From the NCBI GenBank assembly GCA_963736975.1, contig CAVTQY010000003.1:1-64000 (forward strand): 64,000 nt of DNA. Reading direction: 5' to 3'. Below the pieces are notes generated by a model that worked only from the letters and a program-made list of their open reading frames with translations, was not told where the DNA came from and searched no databases. Origin of the DNA: CAVTQY01 sp963736975 (GTDB lineage Bacteria > Pseudomonadota > Alphaproteobacteria > Acetobacterales > Acetobacteraceae). The translations under genes and the position numbers were made by a program. Below, piece by piece: positions 42,499 through 51,403 of this stretch (positions are counted from its first letter, which is position 1; each line of letters begins with the position of its first letter).

Positions 42499-43881
42499 GA
42501 ACCGGGGACATAGGTGACAGTTTGGCCCGACGACATGGGTAACAGGTTTACTGGTTGGCATGGAGGTGACCCATGCCGTGGCAGAGGACCGGACCCATGG
42601 ACGAGCGGATGTCGCTGATTGTGAGCTGGCAGGAGGACGGGCTTTCGATTTCGGAGCTGTGCCAGCGCTATGGCGTTAGCCGCAAGACCGGTTACAAGTG
42701 GATAGAGCGGTATGAGAACGAGGGTTTTGCCGGGCTGTGCGACCGCAGCCGGGCGCCGCATCACTCTCCGCGGCAGGTGACGGGGTCGATCGCCGAGGCA
42801 GCGGTAGCGGCGCGGCGGGAGCACCCGAGCTGGGGGCCGCGCAAGCTGCGGGCGTGGCTTTCGGCGCGCGATCCGCAGGTGGTGTGGCCGGCGGCCAGCA
42901 CTTTGGGTGTGTTGTTCGACGAAGCGGGCCTGACGGTGCCGCGGCGCCGGCGCGAGCGGGTGCCGCCGCGCAGCGCGCCGTTTGCCGGCTGCGAGGGTCC
43001 GAACGCGGTGTGGACGGCCGATTTCAAGGGCTGGTTTCGCACCGCCGACGGCGCGCGCTGCGAGCCGTTCACGTTGTTGGACAGTTGGAGCCGCTATCTG
43101 TTGCGCTGCCAGGCGGTGCGGCGGACCGATACCGCGACGGTGCAGGCGATCCTGGCGGCGGCGTTCCGCGAGTATGGCCTGCCGATGGCGCTGCGCAGCG
43201 ACAACGGCTCGCCGTTTGCCGGACGCGGCGCCGGCGGCTTGAGCCGGTTATCGGTGTGGCTGATCAAGCTTTCGGTGCGGCCGGATCGGATCGATCCAGG
43301 CTCGCCGCAGCAGAACGGTCGGCACGAGCGGATGCACCTGACGCTGCAGCAGGAGACGGCAAGCCCGCCGGCGGCGAGCTTGCGGGCGCAGGCCCGCAGC
43401 TTCGCGGTGTTCCGCCGCTGTTACAATGCGGAGCGGCCGCACGAGGCGCTGGGCCAGCAAGTGCCGGCGCGGCATTATCAGCCGAGCCCGCGCGCCTACA
43501 CCGGCAAGCTGTGTTCGCCGGAGTATCCTGGCGTTGAGCTGGTGCGCCAGGTGCGCTCGAACGGCGAGATCAAGTGGCGTGGCGAGCGGGTGTTCCTGGG
43601 CGAGCCGTTGATCGGCGAACCGGTCGGGCTGCACCCGATCGCCGACGGCGAATGGCGGGTGATGTATGGCCCGATCGAGCTCGGTTTGCTGGACGCGAAG
43701 GGCCGCTTGCGCCAGCCGCGGCGCCGCCGCCGTCGGGTAGCCTGTGGATTTGTGGACAACGCACGCGCGTTGCCCACAACCCCACAGGGCCAACAACAAC
43801 CGCAAGCCGATCTGGTTCGATGACGGATGAAAAGTGTTACCCATGTCGCCGGTCTATTCTGTTACCCATGTCGCCGGTTGG
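42499..43881 (+). mobile_element. IS481-family insertion sequence, complete
   Basis: A 1.38-kb element. The left outer end AACCGGGGACATAGGTGACAG (42499 on) and the right outer end CTGTTACCCATGTCGCCGG (43859 on) are imperfect inverted repeats. A second inner pair (CGACATGGGTAACAG at 42531; GTGTTACCCATGTCG at 43834) repeats the motif. One intact transposase lies between them. The element has inserted inside a CCCTCACCCTGCCCTCTCCC-type repeat. No clear target duplication was identified. Confidence 0.85.
42573..43823 (+). CDS. IS481-family transposase
   Basis: 416 residues. An N-terminal HTH (LSISELCQRYGVSRKTGYKW) precedes the DDE integrase core: Asp in VWTADFKGWF, Asp in MALRSDNGSPF and Glu in QNGRHERMH. 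The end has the C-terminal integrase-type beta domain (IGEPVGLHPIADGEWRVMYG). The frame is intact and the length usual for the group, so it could be active. It is transcribed in the same direction as the element's left-to-right order. Confidence 0.93.
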   Translation: MPWQRTGPMDERMSLIVSWQEDGLSISELCQRYGVSRKTGYKWIERYENEGFAGLCDRSRAPHHSPRQVTGSIAEAAVAARREHPSWGPRKLRAWLSARDPQVVWPAASTLGVLFDEAGLTVPRRRRERVPPRSAPFAGCEGPNAVWTADFKGWFRTADGARCEPFTLLDSWSRYLLRCQAVRRTDTATVQAILAAAFREYGLPMALRSDNGSPFAGRGAGGLSRLSVWLIKLSVRPDRIDPGSPQQNGRHERMHLTLQQETASPPAASLRAQARSFAVFRRCYNAERPHEALGQQVPARHYQPSPRAYTGKLCSPEYPGVELVRQVRSNGEIKWRGERVFLGEPLIGEPVGLHPIADGEWRVMYGPIELGLLDAKGRLRQPRRRRRRVACGFVDNARALPTTPQGQQQPQADLVR

Positions 43882-43888
43882 ACACCTG

Positions 43889-43910
43889 CCCTCTCCCGCA
43901 AAGGGAGAGG
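43889..43910. repeat. CCCTCTCC palindromic repeat, right of the IS
   Basis: CCCTCTCCC (43889-43897) and GGGAGAGG (43903-43910) form a hairpin. The IS lies directly to its left, and this copy's upstream half-site remains on the far side of the IS. Confidence 0.7.
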
Positions 43911-43930
43911 ATATTTCTTGTCATGCTGGG

Positions 43931-44227
43931 TCAGCGATAGGTTCCGTAGCAGGGCCTCGGTTCGTCGGGCGTGCCGCAATTGTTGGGATTGTTCGCCTGC
44001 GGGTTGCCATAAGCCGGCTGCGGCGGGGCGTAGTACGGCTGTTGCGGCGCGGGGTAGGATTGCTGGTAACCATAGGAGGGCTGCGCCGGGGCGGAGCTAT
44101 AATAGCCTGGCGCCTGTCCGTAGGACGGGTAGCCGGGATACGGATAAGCGCCATAGCCGTAGTACGGTCCATACGGATAGTAGCACCCCGACAGGAGAAG
44201 CAGCGGCAGCAGCCAGAGACAGCGCAT
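43931..44227 (-). CDS. Tyr/Pro-rich lipoprotein, copy 1
   Basis: 98 residues. A lipoprotein signal peptide with lipobox LLSGC (MRCLWLLPLLLLSGC) leads to a mature part made mostly of Tyr, Pro, Gly, Ala and Gln in YPYPGYPSYGQ-type repeats. It ends with NNCGTPDEPRPCYGTYR, two cysteines shared with the next gene. It is probably anchored in the outer membrane facing the periplasm. GGGAGAA precedes the start. It is a tandem paralogue of the gene at 44295. Confidence 0.8.
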   Translation of the reverse strand: MRCLWLLPLLLLSGCYYPYGPYYGYGAYPYPGYPSYGQAPGYYSSAPAQPSYGYQQSYPAPQQPYYAPPQPAYGNPQANNPNNCGTPDEPRPCYGTYR

Positions 44228-44294
44228 GCGTTTCTCCCATAATCCGGCGGATGAACGCTAGTCCCTTATGCTGAAACCCCGCAATGCGCGTCGA

Positions 44295-44561
44295 TCAACG
44301 ATACCGGCGGTAACAAGGCTTCGGTTCGTCGGGGGTGCCGCAATTGTTGGGATCATTGGCGGCCGGATTGCCATAAGCCTGCATATAGCCGCCATAGTCG
44401 GGCTGAGCGGCGGCGTACGGCTGCCCATATCCCGGCGCGTAGCCATATGACGGATATGAGGCATACGGGTAGCCGGCGTAGCCGCCATACGGCCCATACG
44501 GATAATCGCACCCGGACAGCAGAAGCGGCAGAAGCAGCAGCGACAGCCAGAGGTAACGCAT
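44295..44561 (-). CDS. Tyr/Pro-rich lipoprotein, copy 2
   Basis: 88 residues with lipobox LLSGC, a YPYGPYGGYAGYPYASYPS repeat region and the same NNCGTPDEPKPCYRRYR end as its neighbour at 43931. It arose by tandem duplication with changes in the repeat part. The shared C-P-D-E-P-C tail may be a disulfide-bonded loop. Function unknown. Confidence 0.8.
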   Translation of the reverse strand: MRYLWLSLLLLPLLLSGCDYPYGPYGGYAGYPYASYPSYGYAPGYGQPYAAAQPDYGGYMQAYGNPAANDPNNCGTPDEPKPCYRRYR

Positions 44562-44609
44562 GCGTTCTCAACGCATGATGGGGTCCTCGGATGCAAAGCC
44601 CCGGAATTG

Positions 44610-46248
44610 TTACCGCTTCGGGCGGTTGCGGGCGGGGCGGGCGATGCTCCAAGGGTCGGGCATCGGGCCGGCGGGGATCTCGATGACGGCGGGGACGTCG
44701 GACTTGAAGGCGGTACGCAGCGCCTCGCGCAGACCGGGCGGGTCGGTGGCGCGCAGTGCCAGGGCGCCGAAGCTCTCGGCGAATTTGCGGAAGTCGGGGT
44801 TGCGCAGGTCGCAGCCGATCAGGCGGTTGCCGAACTGCGTCGCCTGGATGCGCCGGACGTTGCCGTAAGCGCCGTCGTTCACCAGCACGATCACCACGGG
44901 GATGCGGAACTGCACGGCGGTCGCCAGCTCCTGCGCGGTGAACAGGAAGCCGCCATCGCCGGACACGGCCACGACTTGGGTGTCGGGGCGGGCGGCTTTG
45001 GCGCCGATGGCGGTCGCGACGCCCCAGCCGAGCGTGCCCTGGTAGCCCGGCGAGAGGAAGGTGCGCGGGCGGTACACGGGGAAAGTCAGCCGGCCGACAT
45101 AGCCGAGCTGGGTCAGCTCATCAACGAAGATGCCGTTTTCCGGCAGTTCGGCGCGGATAGCCTCCAGCAGGCCGATCTGCGGCTGCAGGAAAGCGAGCTC
45201 GGCGGCGAGGGCTTCGTGCAGGGCGAGCAGTTCGCCGCGGCGGGAGTCGCGGCGGCGGTTGTGCTCGGGGAGCGCGTCGAGGATGGCGCGCAGCACAGGG
45301 GCGGCGTCGCCGAGAAGGCCCAGGGCGGGGCGGGCGATCCGGTCGATCTCCTCGGGGTCGGCGTCGATGCGGATGATTTTCAGCTCTTCGTCGGTGCCCC
45401 ATTGCATCAGTGGGGTGGCCAACCGGGTGCCGATGGCCAGTACCGACATCGGCCTCGGCCCAGAGCCGCCAGCCCTCGAGCATGTTCACGGCGAGCGGGT
45501 TGCGGCGGTCCACCACGCCCTGGCCCATACGGTGGGCGACGACGGGGGCCTGGAGGGTTTCGGCGAGTTGGGTGACTTCCTCGCCGGCCGCTTGTGCACC
45601 GCCGCCGACGAAGATCAGCGGACGGTGGGCCTCGCCGAGCAACTTGGCGGCGCGCGCGGCGGCGTCGGTGTCCACAGGCGGGTGTTCCGCCCGGGCGGGC
45701 GCCAACGGCGCGACCGGGGCGGCGCGGGACCAGACATCGAGGGCGGCTTCCAGCCCGACCGGGCGCGGGCGGCCGCTGAGCATCTGGCGGAAGGCTTCGG
45801 TGACTTTGGCGGGGGCCTCGGCCGGGGCGTGGATACGGTCGGCCCATTTGGTCAGGCCGCGCATGATGGCGAGTTGGTCGGGGATCTCGTGAAGCTGGCC
45901 GGTGCCGCGGCCGATCAGGGCCGAGGCGATCTGGCCAACCAGGGCGAGCACCGGCGCATTGACGGCATAGGCGGTGGAGAGCGCGGCAGTGGTGTTGAGG
46001 AAGCCGGGGCCGGGAACGACGGCGTAGGCAGACGGGCGGCGGGTGGCCATGGCGGCGCCGAGAGCCATGTAGGCTGCGCCTTGCTCGTGACGGGTGTGGA
46101 TCGGGCGGATGCGATCCTGCGCGCCATGCAGCGCGTCGAACAGGTAGTCGTTCTGCACGCCGGGCAGGCAGAACACGGTATCGATGCCGTTGTCGGCGAG
46201 CGCGGCGACGGCGGCCTGGCCGGTGGTCATGCGTTCCGCCGTGGTCAT
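44610..46248 (-). pseudogene. ThDP-binding enzyme of the acetolactate synthase family, frameshifted
   Basis: The N-terminal part from ATG 46248 (GGGAG ahead) has the Pyr domain (ADNGIDTVFCLPGVQNDYLF, then HTRHEQGAAYMALGAAMATR) and the start of the middle domain. The second frame continues VLAIGTRLATPLMQWG and the PP domain with the ThDP motif SGDGGFLFTAQELATAVQFR. Removing one G near 45443 joins both into about 545 residues. The substrate class is not determinable; the family includes acetolactate synthase and related 2-oxoacid decarboxylases. It overlaps the next gene upstream by 4 bases. Confidence 0.87.
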
Positions 46249-47492
46249 GTGCGTGCTCCCTGATGGCGAGCCAGGTTGATCTCGCGGCTGCGGCCGTTGG
46301 CGATCATCATTTCGGCGAGATGTTCCCGCAGCTCCAGCTGGTGGCGATAGATGCCCGCGGCGGCTTCGATCAGGCCGCCCCGGCGGCCGAGCAGAGGGTC
46401 GCCGAACTCCAGGATGCGCAGGTTGGGCCAGGCCTTCGGGCGAATGCGCAGCAACTCGGCGGCGAGTTCCGCTGGGGCGCGGTCGGGGTGGGTCTGGGCG
46501 AGGATGAGCAGCAGCGCGGCGGTGGAGCGGGACACGCCGGCATGGCAATGGACGAGCAAATGCGGTTCGACCTCGGCGGTCAGATTGCGGCCGAAGCGCA
46601 GCAGGGAGCGGACATGGTCCTCGCGTGGGGGATCGGGGGCGGACTCCTCGATCACGTCCCAGAAGCGCAGCTCCAGCCGGGCGTGCTCGCCGTAGGAGGC
46701 GAACGCGGAGGGGATCGGGAACTCCGGGTCCAGGATCGACAAGACGTGCGTGACGCCGGCGGCGCCGTGGCTGTCGAGCTCATCGAGGCCGCAGAGGGTG
46801 ATGCGGAAGGGGGACATGCGGTGATCTCCCGTGGCGAGATAGATGCGGTGCAGCGGGCCCTCCCCATGGAAGGCGGGGCCACGCGCGGGGCTGTCGATGA
46901 TCCGGGTGGTATAGCCTGCGGCGCGGAGGTTGCACTCGAAGGCGGGGGACGGATCGGCGGACCAGACGGCCAGCCGCCCGCCGGGGCGAAGCGCCCGCTT
47001 GAGCCGGCGCAGCCCGGCAACGCTGAACAGCAGGCCGTTTTGCGGGCGCACTGGTGCTTCGGGACCGTTGTCAATGTCGAGCAGGATAGCGTCGAACCGG
47101 TTGGGATCGGACAGGACATCGCGCACGTCGCCGATGCGGAGCTCGACGCGGGCATCGGCGAGCGGAAACCCGGCGAGCGGGGCCAGCGTGCCGCGGTTCC
47201 AGGTGGCGATCTCGGGCAGCAACTCCACAACGAGCACGCTGGCTGAGGGCGGCAAGGCGTCTAGAGCGGTACGCAGCGTGTAGCCCATGCCGAGGCCGCC
47301 GATGAGTACACGGGCGCCGTCGGGCAGATCGCGGCAGGCGAGGCGCGCCATGGCGTCCTCGGAGCCGTGCGCGCGGGAGGCCATGAGTTCGTGGCCGTTC
47401 ATGCGCAGCTCGAATTCGGCATCGCGTTCACGGAGCAGCAATTCGTCGCCCTCGGCGGTATGCGCGGTCGCAAGCGTGACCCAGCCGGTCAC
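46245..47492 (-). CDS. Fusion of spermidine-synthase-like methyltransferase and protein phosphatase
   Basis: 415 residues. Residues 1-223 are a spermidine-synthase-like Rossmann domain (RVLIGGLGMGYTLRTALDAL, then VELLPEIATWN and DAILLDIDNGPE). Residues 226-415 begin with a Met (MSPFRITLCGLDELDSHGAA) and hold the tyrosine/dual-specificity phosphatase signature HCHAGVSRST at 315-324. In most genomes I would expect two genes; here they are one frame with no stop between. Whether a true fusion or an internal start at Met226 makes the second product is open. Confidence 0.82.
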   Translation of the reverse strand: MTGWVTLATAHTAEGDELLLRERDAEFELRMNGHELMASRAHGSEDAMARLACRDLPDGARVLIGGLGMGYTLRTALDALPPSASVLVVELLPEIATWNRGTLAPLAGFPLADARVELRIGDVRDVLSDPNRFDAILLDIDNGPEAPVRPQNGLLFSVAGLRRLKRALRPGGRLAVWSADPSPAFECNLRAAGYTTRIIDSPARGPAFHGEGPLHRIYLATGDHRMSPFRITLCGLDELDSHGAAGVTHVLSILDPEFPIPSAFASYGEHARLELRFWDVIEESAPDPPREDHVRSLLRFGRNLTAEVEPHLLVHCHAGVSRSTAALLLILAQTHPDRAPAELAAELLRIRPKAWPNLRILEFGDPLLGRRGGLIEAAAGIYRHQLELREHLAEMMIANGRSREINLARHQGART

Positions 47493-47899
47493 CGGTCGAT
47501 GCGGGCCTCCGCGTAACCGCGCACGACCTCTTTGCCGTCCTGGTTGGTGGTGACCACCTCCAGCTCGACAGTGCCGTCCTTGACCGCGGTGACAATGGCC
47601 TTGGCGTCGAGCGTGTCGCCGGGCCAGACTTGGTTGGTGAAGCGCACGCCGAATTTGGTGAGCCGGCCGTCGCCGATATAGTTGGTCAGCATCTTGCCGG
47701 TGAGCCCCATGGTCAGCATGCCGTGCGCGAAGACGCTCGGGTAGCCGGCGACTTTGGTGGTGTAGATCTCGTCCGTGTGGATCGGGTTGTAGTCGCCGGA
47801 GGCGCCGGCGTACTGGACGATCTGCGTGCGGGTCAGATTGTCCGCCACGCGCTCGGTATGGGTGTCGCCGACCTTCAGGCCGCTCGCTTTCAGCGCCAT
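47489..47899 (-). CDS. MaoC-like hotdog dehydratase
   Basis: 136 residues with the (R)-hydratase/MaoC motif GASGDYNPIHTDEIY (catalytic Asp/His) and FAHGMLTMGL, TKFGVRFTNQVWPGDT. It hydrates or dehydrates enoyl-CoA or related thioesters. Its stop overlaps the next gene's start by ATGA. The partner hotdog domain lies 10 bases upstream, so the two probably form a heterodimer, as in FAS1-like MaoC pairs. Confidence 0.9.
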   Translation of the reverse strand: MALKASGLKVGDTHTERVADNLTRTQIVQYAGASGDYNPIHTDEIYTTKVAGYPSVFAHGMLTMGLTGKMLTNYIGDGRLTKFGVRFTNQVWPGDTLDAKAIVTAVKDGTVELEVVTTNQDGKEVVRGYAEARIDR

Positions 47900-47909
47900 G
47901 GTGTCCCCC

Positions 47910-48389
47910 TTAGCCCTGGTCCACGGGGCGTTCGGTGGCCACGCCGACGCTGCGCGCGGTGACCACCAATTCGCCGCTCTGGTCGCGATATTCGGCGATC
48001 CGTTCGCGGAAGGTCAGTTTGCCCGCGCGCTTGCTTTCCTTCTCCCACGTGTTGCCTGGCTTGGTCTCGACGGTGAGCACGTCGCCAGAGCGTAGCGGGC
48101 GGTGGTATTCGAAATGCTGCTCGGCATGCAGACCGCCGGAGGAGGGGGCTTTCTCTACGCCTGAGGGGGTTTTACCGGAGCCGAACCAGGGCTCGCCGGG
48201 CTTCGGGCGGAGGTGGTAGTCGGGATCGAATTGCGCGACTGCCTGCGGGAAGGTCGGCGGGGCGATGATGCCGCCCGGCTCGGTGCGCTTCGCCGCCTCG
48301 GCGTCGTGATAGACAGGATTGGTGTCGCCGATCGCGCGCGCAAACATCAGGATGTGCGACGCTTCGACAGGGAAGGTGATTTTCGCCAA
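47910..48389 (-). CDS. FAS1-like dehydratase (MaoC N-terminal-type domain)
   Basis: 159 residues from a TTG start at 48389, chosen because GAGAGG lies just upstream and the fold begins with AKITFPVEASHILMFARAIG. Core GDTNPVYHDAEAAKRTEPGG, then PTFPQAVAQFDPDYHLRP, are the MaoC N-terminal-type dehydratase features. Together with the gene downstream it makes a complete double hotdog. The frame continues upstream without a better start. Confidence 0.85.
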   Translation of the reverse strand: MAKITFPVEASHILMFARAIGDTNPVYHDAEAAKRTEPGGIIAPPTFPQAVAQFDPDYHLRPKPGEPWFGSGKTPSGVEKAPSSGGLHAEQHFEYHRPLRSGDVLTVETKPGNTWEKESKRAGKLTFRERIAEYRDQSGELVVTARSVGVATERPVDQG

Positions 48390-48483
48390 CGATCCTCTCC
48401 CGCGCTGAGGCGAGGAGGTTATCAGGCCAATCCGGGCCGGAACAGCCGGGCGAACGCAAGATGCCCGCCCGTCATCCCGGAGG

Positions 48484-49029
48484 TTACTGCTGGACCGGCT
48501 GCCCGAGCGGGGGCGGCGGCGCGGCACCCATCGGCCCCGGACCCATCGGCGGCCCGCCGGCCTGCGCCTGCTGGGTCATCGGGATCGTCTGCTGCACCAG
48601 GTTCATGGCGCCTTGCAGGTCGTGCGAGCCCAGCGAGTTCAGTGCGGCGTTGATGTTGCGTACCGCCGGGTTCTGAGCGGGTTGGCCGGTGGCGCCCATG
48701 GGCACCGAGCGGGTCAGCAACAGCGTCTCGGCGTTTTCCAACGCTTCCTGTGCCCGGCCGGTCTGGTTGGACGCGAGGGCACGTTGCGCCGCTTGCAGAT
48801 AATCGGTCGCAGTGGCGTTTGGACCCACACCGGCCGAGGGAAGCGCCGGCGCGATCACCGATCGTGTATCCGCGCTGTTGATATTGCTGGCCGAGCGGGA
48901 TAGCGGCTCGACGCTCGGCAGCCCGGGCGGTCCGGTCACGACCTTGCCCGGTCCGGTCCGCACGGTCTGCGCGACAGCCGGCGCCGCGAAGGCGGCCAGC
49001 ACGGTAAGCGACAGAAGCAGAGAACGCAC
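48484..49029 (-). CDS. Exported protein with helical repeat, Pro/Gly-rich end
   Basis: 181 residues from GTG 49029, chosen for the perfect GGAGGT five bases before it. A signal peptide follows at once (RSLLLSLTVLAAFAAPAVAQ). The mature part has a helical ATATDYLQAAQRALASNQTG and RNINAALNSLGSHDLQGAMN segment and a Pro/Gly/Met-rich tail ending PPPPLGQPVQQ. This layout resembles small periplasmic proteins of acetic-acid-bacteria relatives; function unknown. Confidence 0.72.
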   Translation of the reverse strand: MRSLLLSLTVLAAFAAPAVAQTVRTGPGKVVTGPPGLPSVEPLSRSASNINSADTRSVIAPALPSAGVGPNATATDYLQAAQRALASNQTGRAQEALENAETLLLTRSVPMGATGQPAQNPAVRNINAALNSLGSHDLQGAMNLVQQTIPMTQQAQAGGPPMGPGPMGAAPPPPLGQPVQQ

Positions 49030-49195
49030 GAGGGACCTCCTTGCGCTGGGCAGAACAGCCGGAGAGTTAGTCATTCCGGCAATACGGCGCATCGCGCCCG
49101 CCCCTTTCGGTCCCGGCAAGTTGAACGGCGGGGTAGCTCTTCGTTTGAGAGCGCGATTCACGCTTTCCGACGCGTCCGCCTCAAGCGATCGCGCT

Positions 49196-50068
49196 CTAGC
49201 GCCAGCGGCGGTGGAACCAGAGCCACTGCTCGGGATGCTCGCGAATCCAGCCCTCGACGACATCCGTGATCGCTTGGGTCGCGGCGCCCACGTCCACCTC
49301 ACCCGTCGCATCGCCCGGCAGAGTGAGCGGGCCGGCGCCGGTGAGACGAAAGCGCCCCCCGGCTAGCCGGATCACCCGGACGCCAACCACGGGACAGTCG
49401 AACTGTCGGGCGAGCCGGGCGATGGTCGGGTTGGCTTTGCACCGCCGCCCGAAGAAGGTCACATCCACGCCGCGGGAGAAATGCTGATCGACCAGCATGC
49501 CGAGATGCTCGCCGCGTTCCAGGGCGACAGCCATTTCGAGCGGCGCTTCGGCGCGGGTGCGGATCAGCCGGCCCATAAGGGGCGCGCGGATGCGAACGAT
49601 TTCGTCCGCAACGCCGCGGTTGTTGGGCATGCGATAGACGACGGCAGAGGGCAGCCCGTGCGCGGCCGCTGCAATGGCCGGCAGCTCCCAGTTGGCGAGA
49701 TGGGCGGTGAAACAGAGCGCCGGCTTGCCGTCGTTGAGCAGTTGGTAAAACAGGCCTGCGTCGTCGGTGATGATGCGTCCGCTGTTGGGGTGTTGAGGGT
49801 CATAATCCCAGATGCGGCCGAGATGCACATACTCGCCGGCGACGCGGCCGAGATTCTCCCAGGCGCCGCGCAAGGTCGCCTCGATCCAGGGTGGGTCCCT
49901 GTCGGGGAAGGCGGCGCGCAGATTGCCTTGACCGATGCGGTGCGCCGGCAACAGCGGCCCGATCCGGCGCAGCGCGGTGCCGCAGAGGTCGGAGGCGCGG
50001 TCGGGGTCGGTCATCGCCAGCGCGCGCAAGTGCAGCGAGACGAGGCGGCCGAGTAGTTGGTTAAACAC
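49196..50068 (-). CDS. lpxXL: LpxL/LpxXL-like lipid A acyltransferase
   Basis: 290 residues of the LpxL/HtrB acyltransferase family. The catalytic H-x4-E motif is AHLANWE (His123, Glu128); LVDQHFSRGVDVTFFGRRCK, then NPTIARLARQFDCPV, and the end WIREHPEQWLWFHRRWR closely fit the LpxXL type. That type puts a very-long-chain acyl chain, made on AcpXL, on lipid A. The GTG at 50068 is a provisional start. The rest of the acpXL set is at 55354-59711, with a toxin-antitoxin pair and a helicase in between. Confidence 0.82.
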   Translation of the reverse strand: MFNQLLGRLVSLHLRALAMTDPDRASDLCGTALRRIGPLLPAHRIGQGNLRAAFPDRDPPWIEATLRGAWENLGRVAGEYVHLGRIWDYDPQHPNSGRIITDDAGLFYQLLNDGKPALCFTAHLANWELPAIAAAAHGLPSAVVYRMPNNRGVADEIVRIRAPLMGRLIRTRAEAPLEMAVALERGEHLGMLVDQHFSRGVDVTFFGRRCKANPTIARLARQFDCPVVGVRVIRLAGGRFRLTGAGPLTLPGDATGEVDVGAATQAITDVVEGWIREHPEQWLWFHRRWR

Positions 50069-50342
50069 GGCTCTCGGTGTTGCGCCCCCTCCCCTGCTGC
50101 CACTTCGGAACAGAACTGTGAACGTCGGACATAGCCGTTTTTTACCCCCGTGGCGGCAACGGTTCTGAGCAGATCGCCCTTCGATCCTATAATCCGGACG
50201 CGCTTCCTGTAGGTCTCGCCAGACTGTTAGCCGCGCGAAGTGCAACAGGCTTCGCCCTGCCGCCGGGTAGCGGGCGCGCGGAACACGCCAGCCTTGATGG
50301 GCCTGTGGCGGTCCGGCCTGCGCGCGCCCAAGCGGTCATGGC
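50069..50342. other. Gene-free stretch
   Basis: About 270 bases between the acyltransferase and the TumA-like gene. I see a GC-rich imperfect hairpin near 50265-50285 and nothing else recognisable. Confidence 0.4.
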
Positions 50343-50720
50343 TCAGCTCGCCTTGCGCGAGAGGGTGAGCGGCAGGTCCAGTTCCACCCGGTCATGCATC
50401 ACCTTCGGCGTGATCCGGCCGCGTTCGCCGCGTTCGAGGCGGATCAGGCCGTAGCCTTCCATGGTTCTCAGCGTGCGCGAGAGGTTTGATTTGGCCTTGC
50501 CGGTGATCCGCGCCAGTTCATCGAGCGAGCCGGGGGCCTGCTCGGCAATCACCCGCAGCAGGTCGCGGTTGCCGGCCGACAGCACCTTGGCGAACGACTC
50601 GGTCGAAGTGAACCAGACCTTCGGTTCCTCCGGCGCGATGCGCTGCTCGCCGCGCGCCACCGCCATGGTGCGGGCCTTGATGTCCTCGTAGCTGGCGATA
50701 CCCACCTTCAACGTCGTCAT
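50343..50720 (-). CDS. TumA-like HTH antitoxin
   Basis: 125 residues with a C-terminal winged helix-turn-helix (DELARITGKAKSNLSRTLRT) and a dimerising N-terminal part (VGIASYEDIKARTMAVARGE). Such proteins are encoded after TumE-type toxins and repress the pair. The ATG at 50720 follows AGAGGAGTGATCCC, which itself spans the toxin's stop codon, so translation is coupled. The upstream extension of the frame (to 50789) overlaps the toxin and is not needed. Confidence 0.8.
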   Translation of the reverse strand: MTTLKVGIASYEDIKARTMAVARGEQRIAPEEPKVWFTSTESFAKVLSAGNRDLLRVIAEQAPGSLDELARITGKAKSNLSRTLRTMEGYGLIRLERGERGRITPKVMHDRVELDLPLTLSRKAS

Positions 50721-50724
50721 GGGA

Positions 50725-51072
50725 TCACTCCTCTCTCGCGCAGCATGCATCCACCACCGTCCAAAAGTCGGCCAATAGGGTTGCCGCATCTCGGTATTCG
50801 TAGGCCCTGATCGTCCGCAGCCGATGCCGATGGGCTTGCGGCTCTCGGTGCCTCTGCCTCGCTACCGGATGGGCATTGTCGAAGCCGACCAGCCGCTCCC
50901 CATCCGGGCCGTGTAACGTGAGCGAGTAATCCAGTCCGTGCGGCTTCTCCGGCGACACCGGCACCCGCGTCACGATGAACCGGACCCAGTGTCCGCCCTC
51001 CGGGTCCACCACGAGAACCTGGCCCTGGAGGTCGAGAAGCATGTCGAGGGTCGGATCACGTGGCGCCGTCAC
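50725..51072 (-). CDS. TumE/DUF6516-family toxin
   Basis: 115 residues from a GTG at 51072. The family core is HGLDYSLTLHGPDGERLVGF-DNAHPVARQ; the end ADFWTVVDACCAREE precedes the antitoxin start by 4 bases. DUF6516/TumE proteins are type II-like toxins neutralised by an HTH partner. The pair lies inside what looks like an inserted defence segment between the acyltransferase and acpXL genes. The family call is from memory of sequence blocks, so moderate. Confidence 0.75.
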   Translation of the reverse strand: MTAPRDPTLDMLLDLQGQVLVVDPEGGHWVRFIVTRVPVSPEKPHGLDYSLTLHGPDGERLVGFDNAHPVARQRHREPQAHRHRLRTIRAYEYRDAATLLADFWTVVDACCAREE

Positions 51073-51403
51073 GGTATATAGTTATCATACTGAAGCAACA
51101 CAAGCAAGGGAAGGGCTTTCAGCCGCGATCGGATAGGCGGCCGGCGCGACAGCAAGAGATGCCTCAGTGTCCATGGACCCCAACCGCGCCTCGCTGTTTT
51201 ACCTTGCCGACCAACTTTGAGCCGGGGCCAGATGGACGGCTTCTCAAATTCCGCGATGAAGGGGCGTGGCGTCCGCTCGACGACGAGCTTCACCCGTCAC
51301 TCGCCGTGTTGAGGCGTTGCGTCGCTGCACTTGATCATCGTTGCGGCTGGAAGCCAAGAGCCGCGCCCGCTACTGTTGCTGTGTCTCTTGGGGGCTCAGG
51401 TTC
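51073..51403. other. Intergenic region between toxin and helicase
   Basis: The two genes diverge from here. TATATAGTTATCAT at 51074-51087 is the only AT-rich stretch and is a plausible promoter region for the toxin-antitoxin pair. No gene is convincing. Confidence 0.45.

Noticed and set aside
44607..45575. Plus-strand frame opposite the ThDP enzyme
   Set aside because: Shadow of the minus-strand gene, low-complexity and without a start signal.
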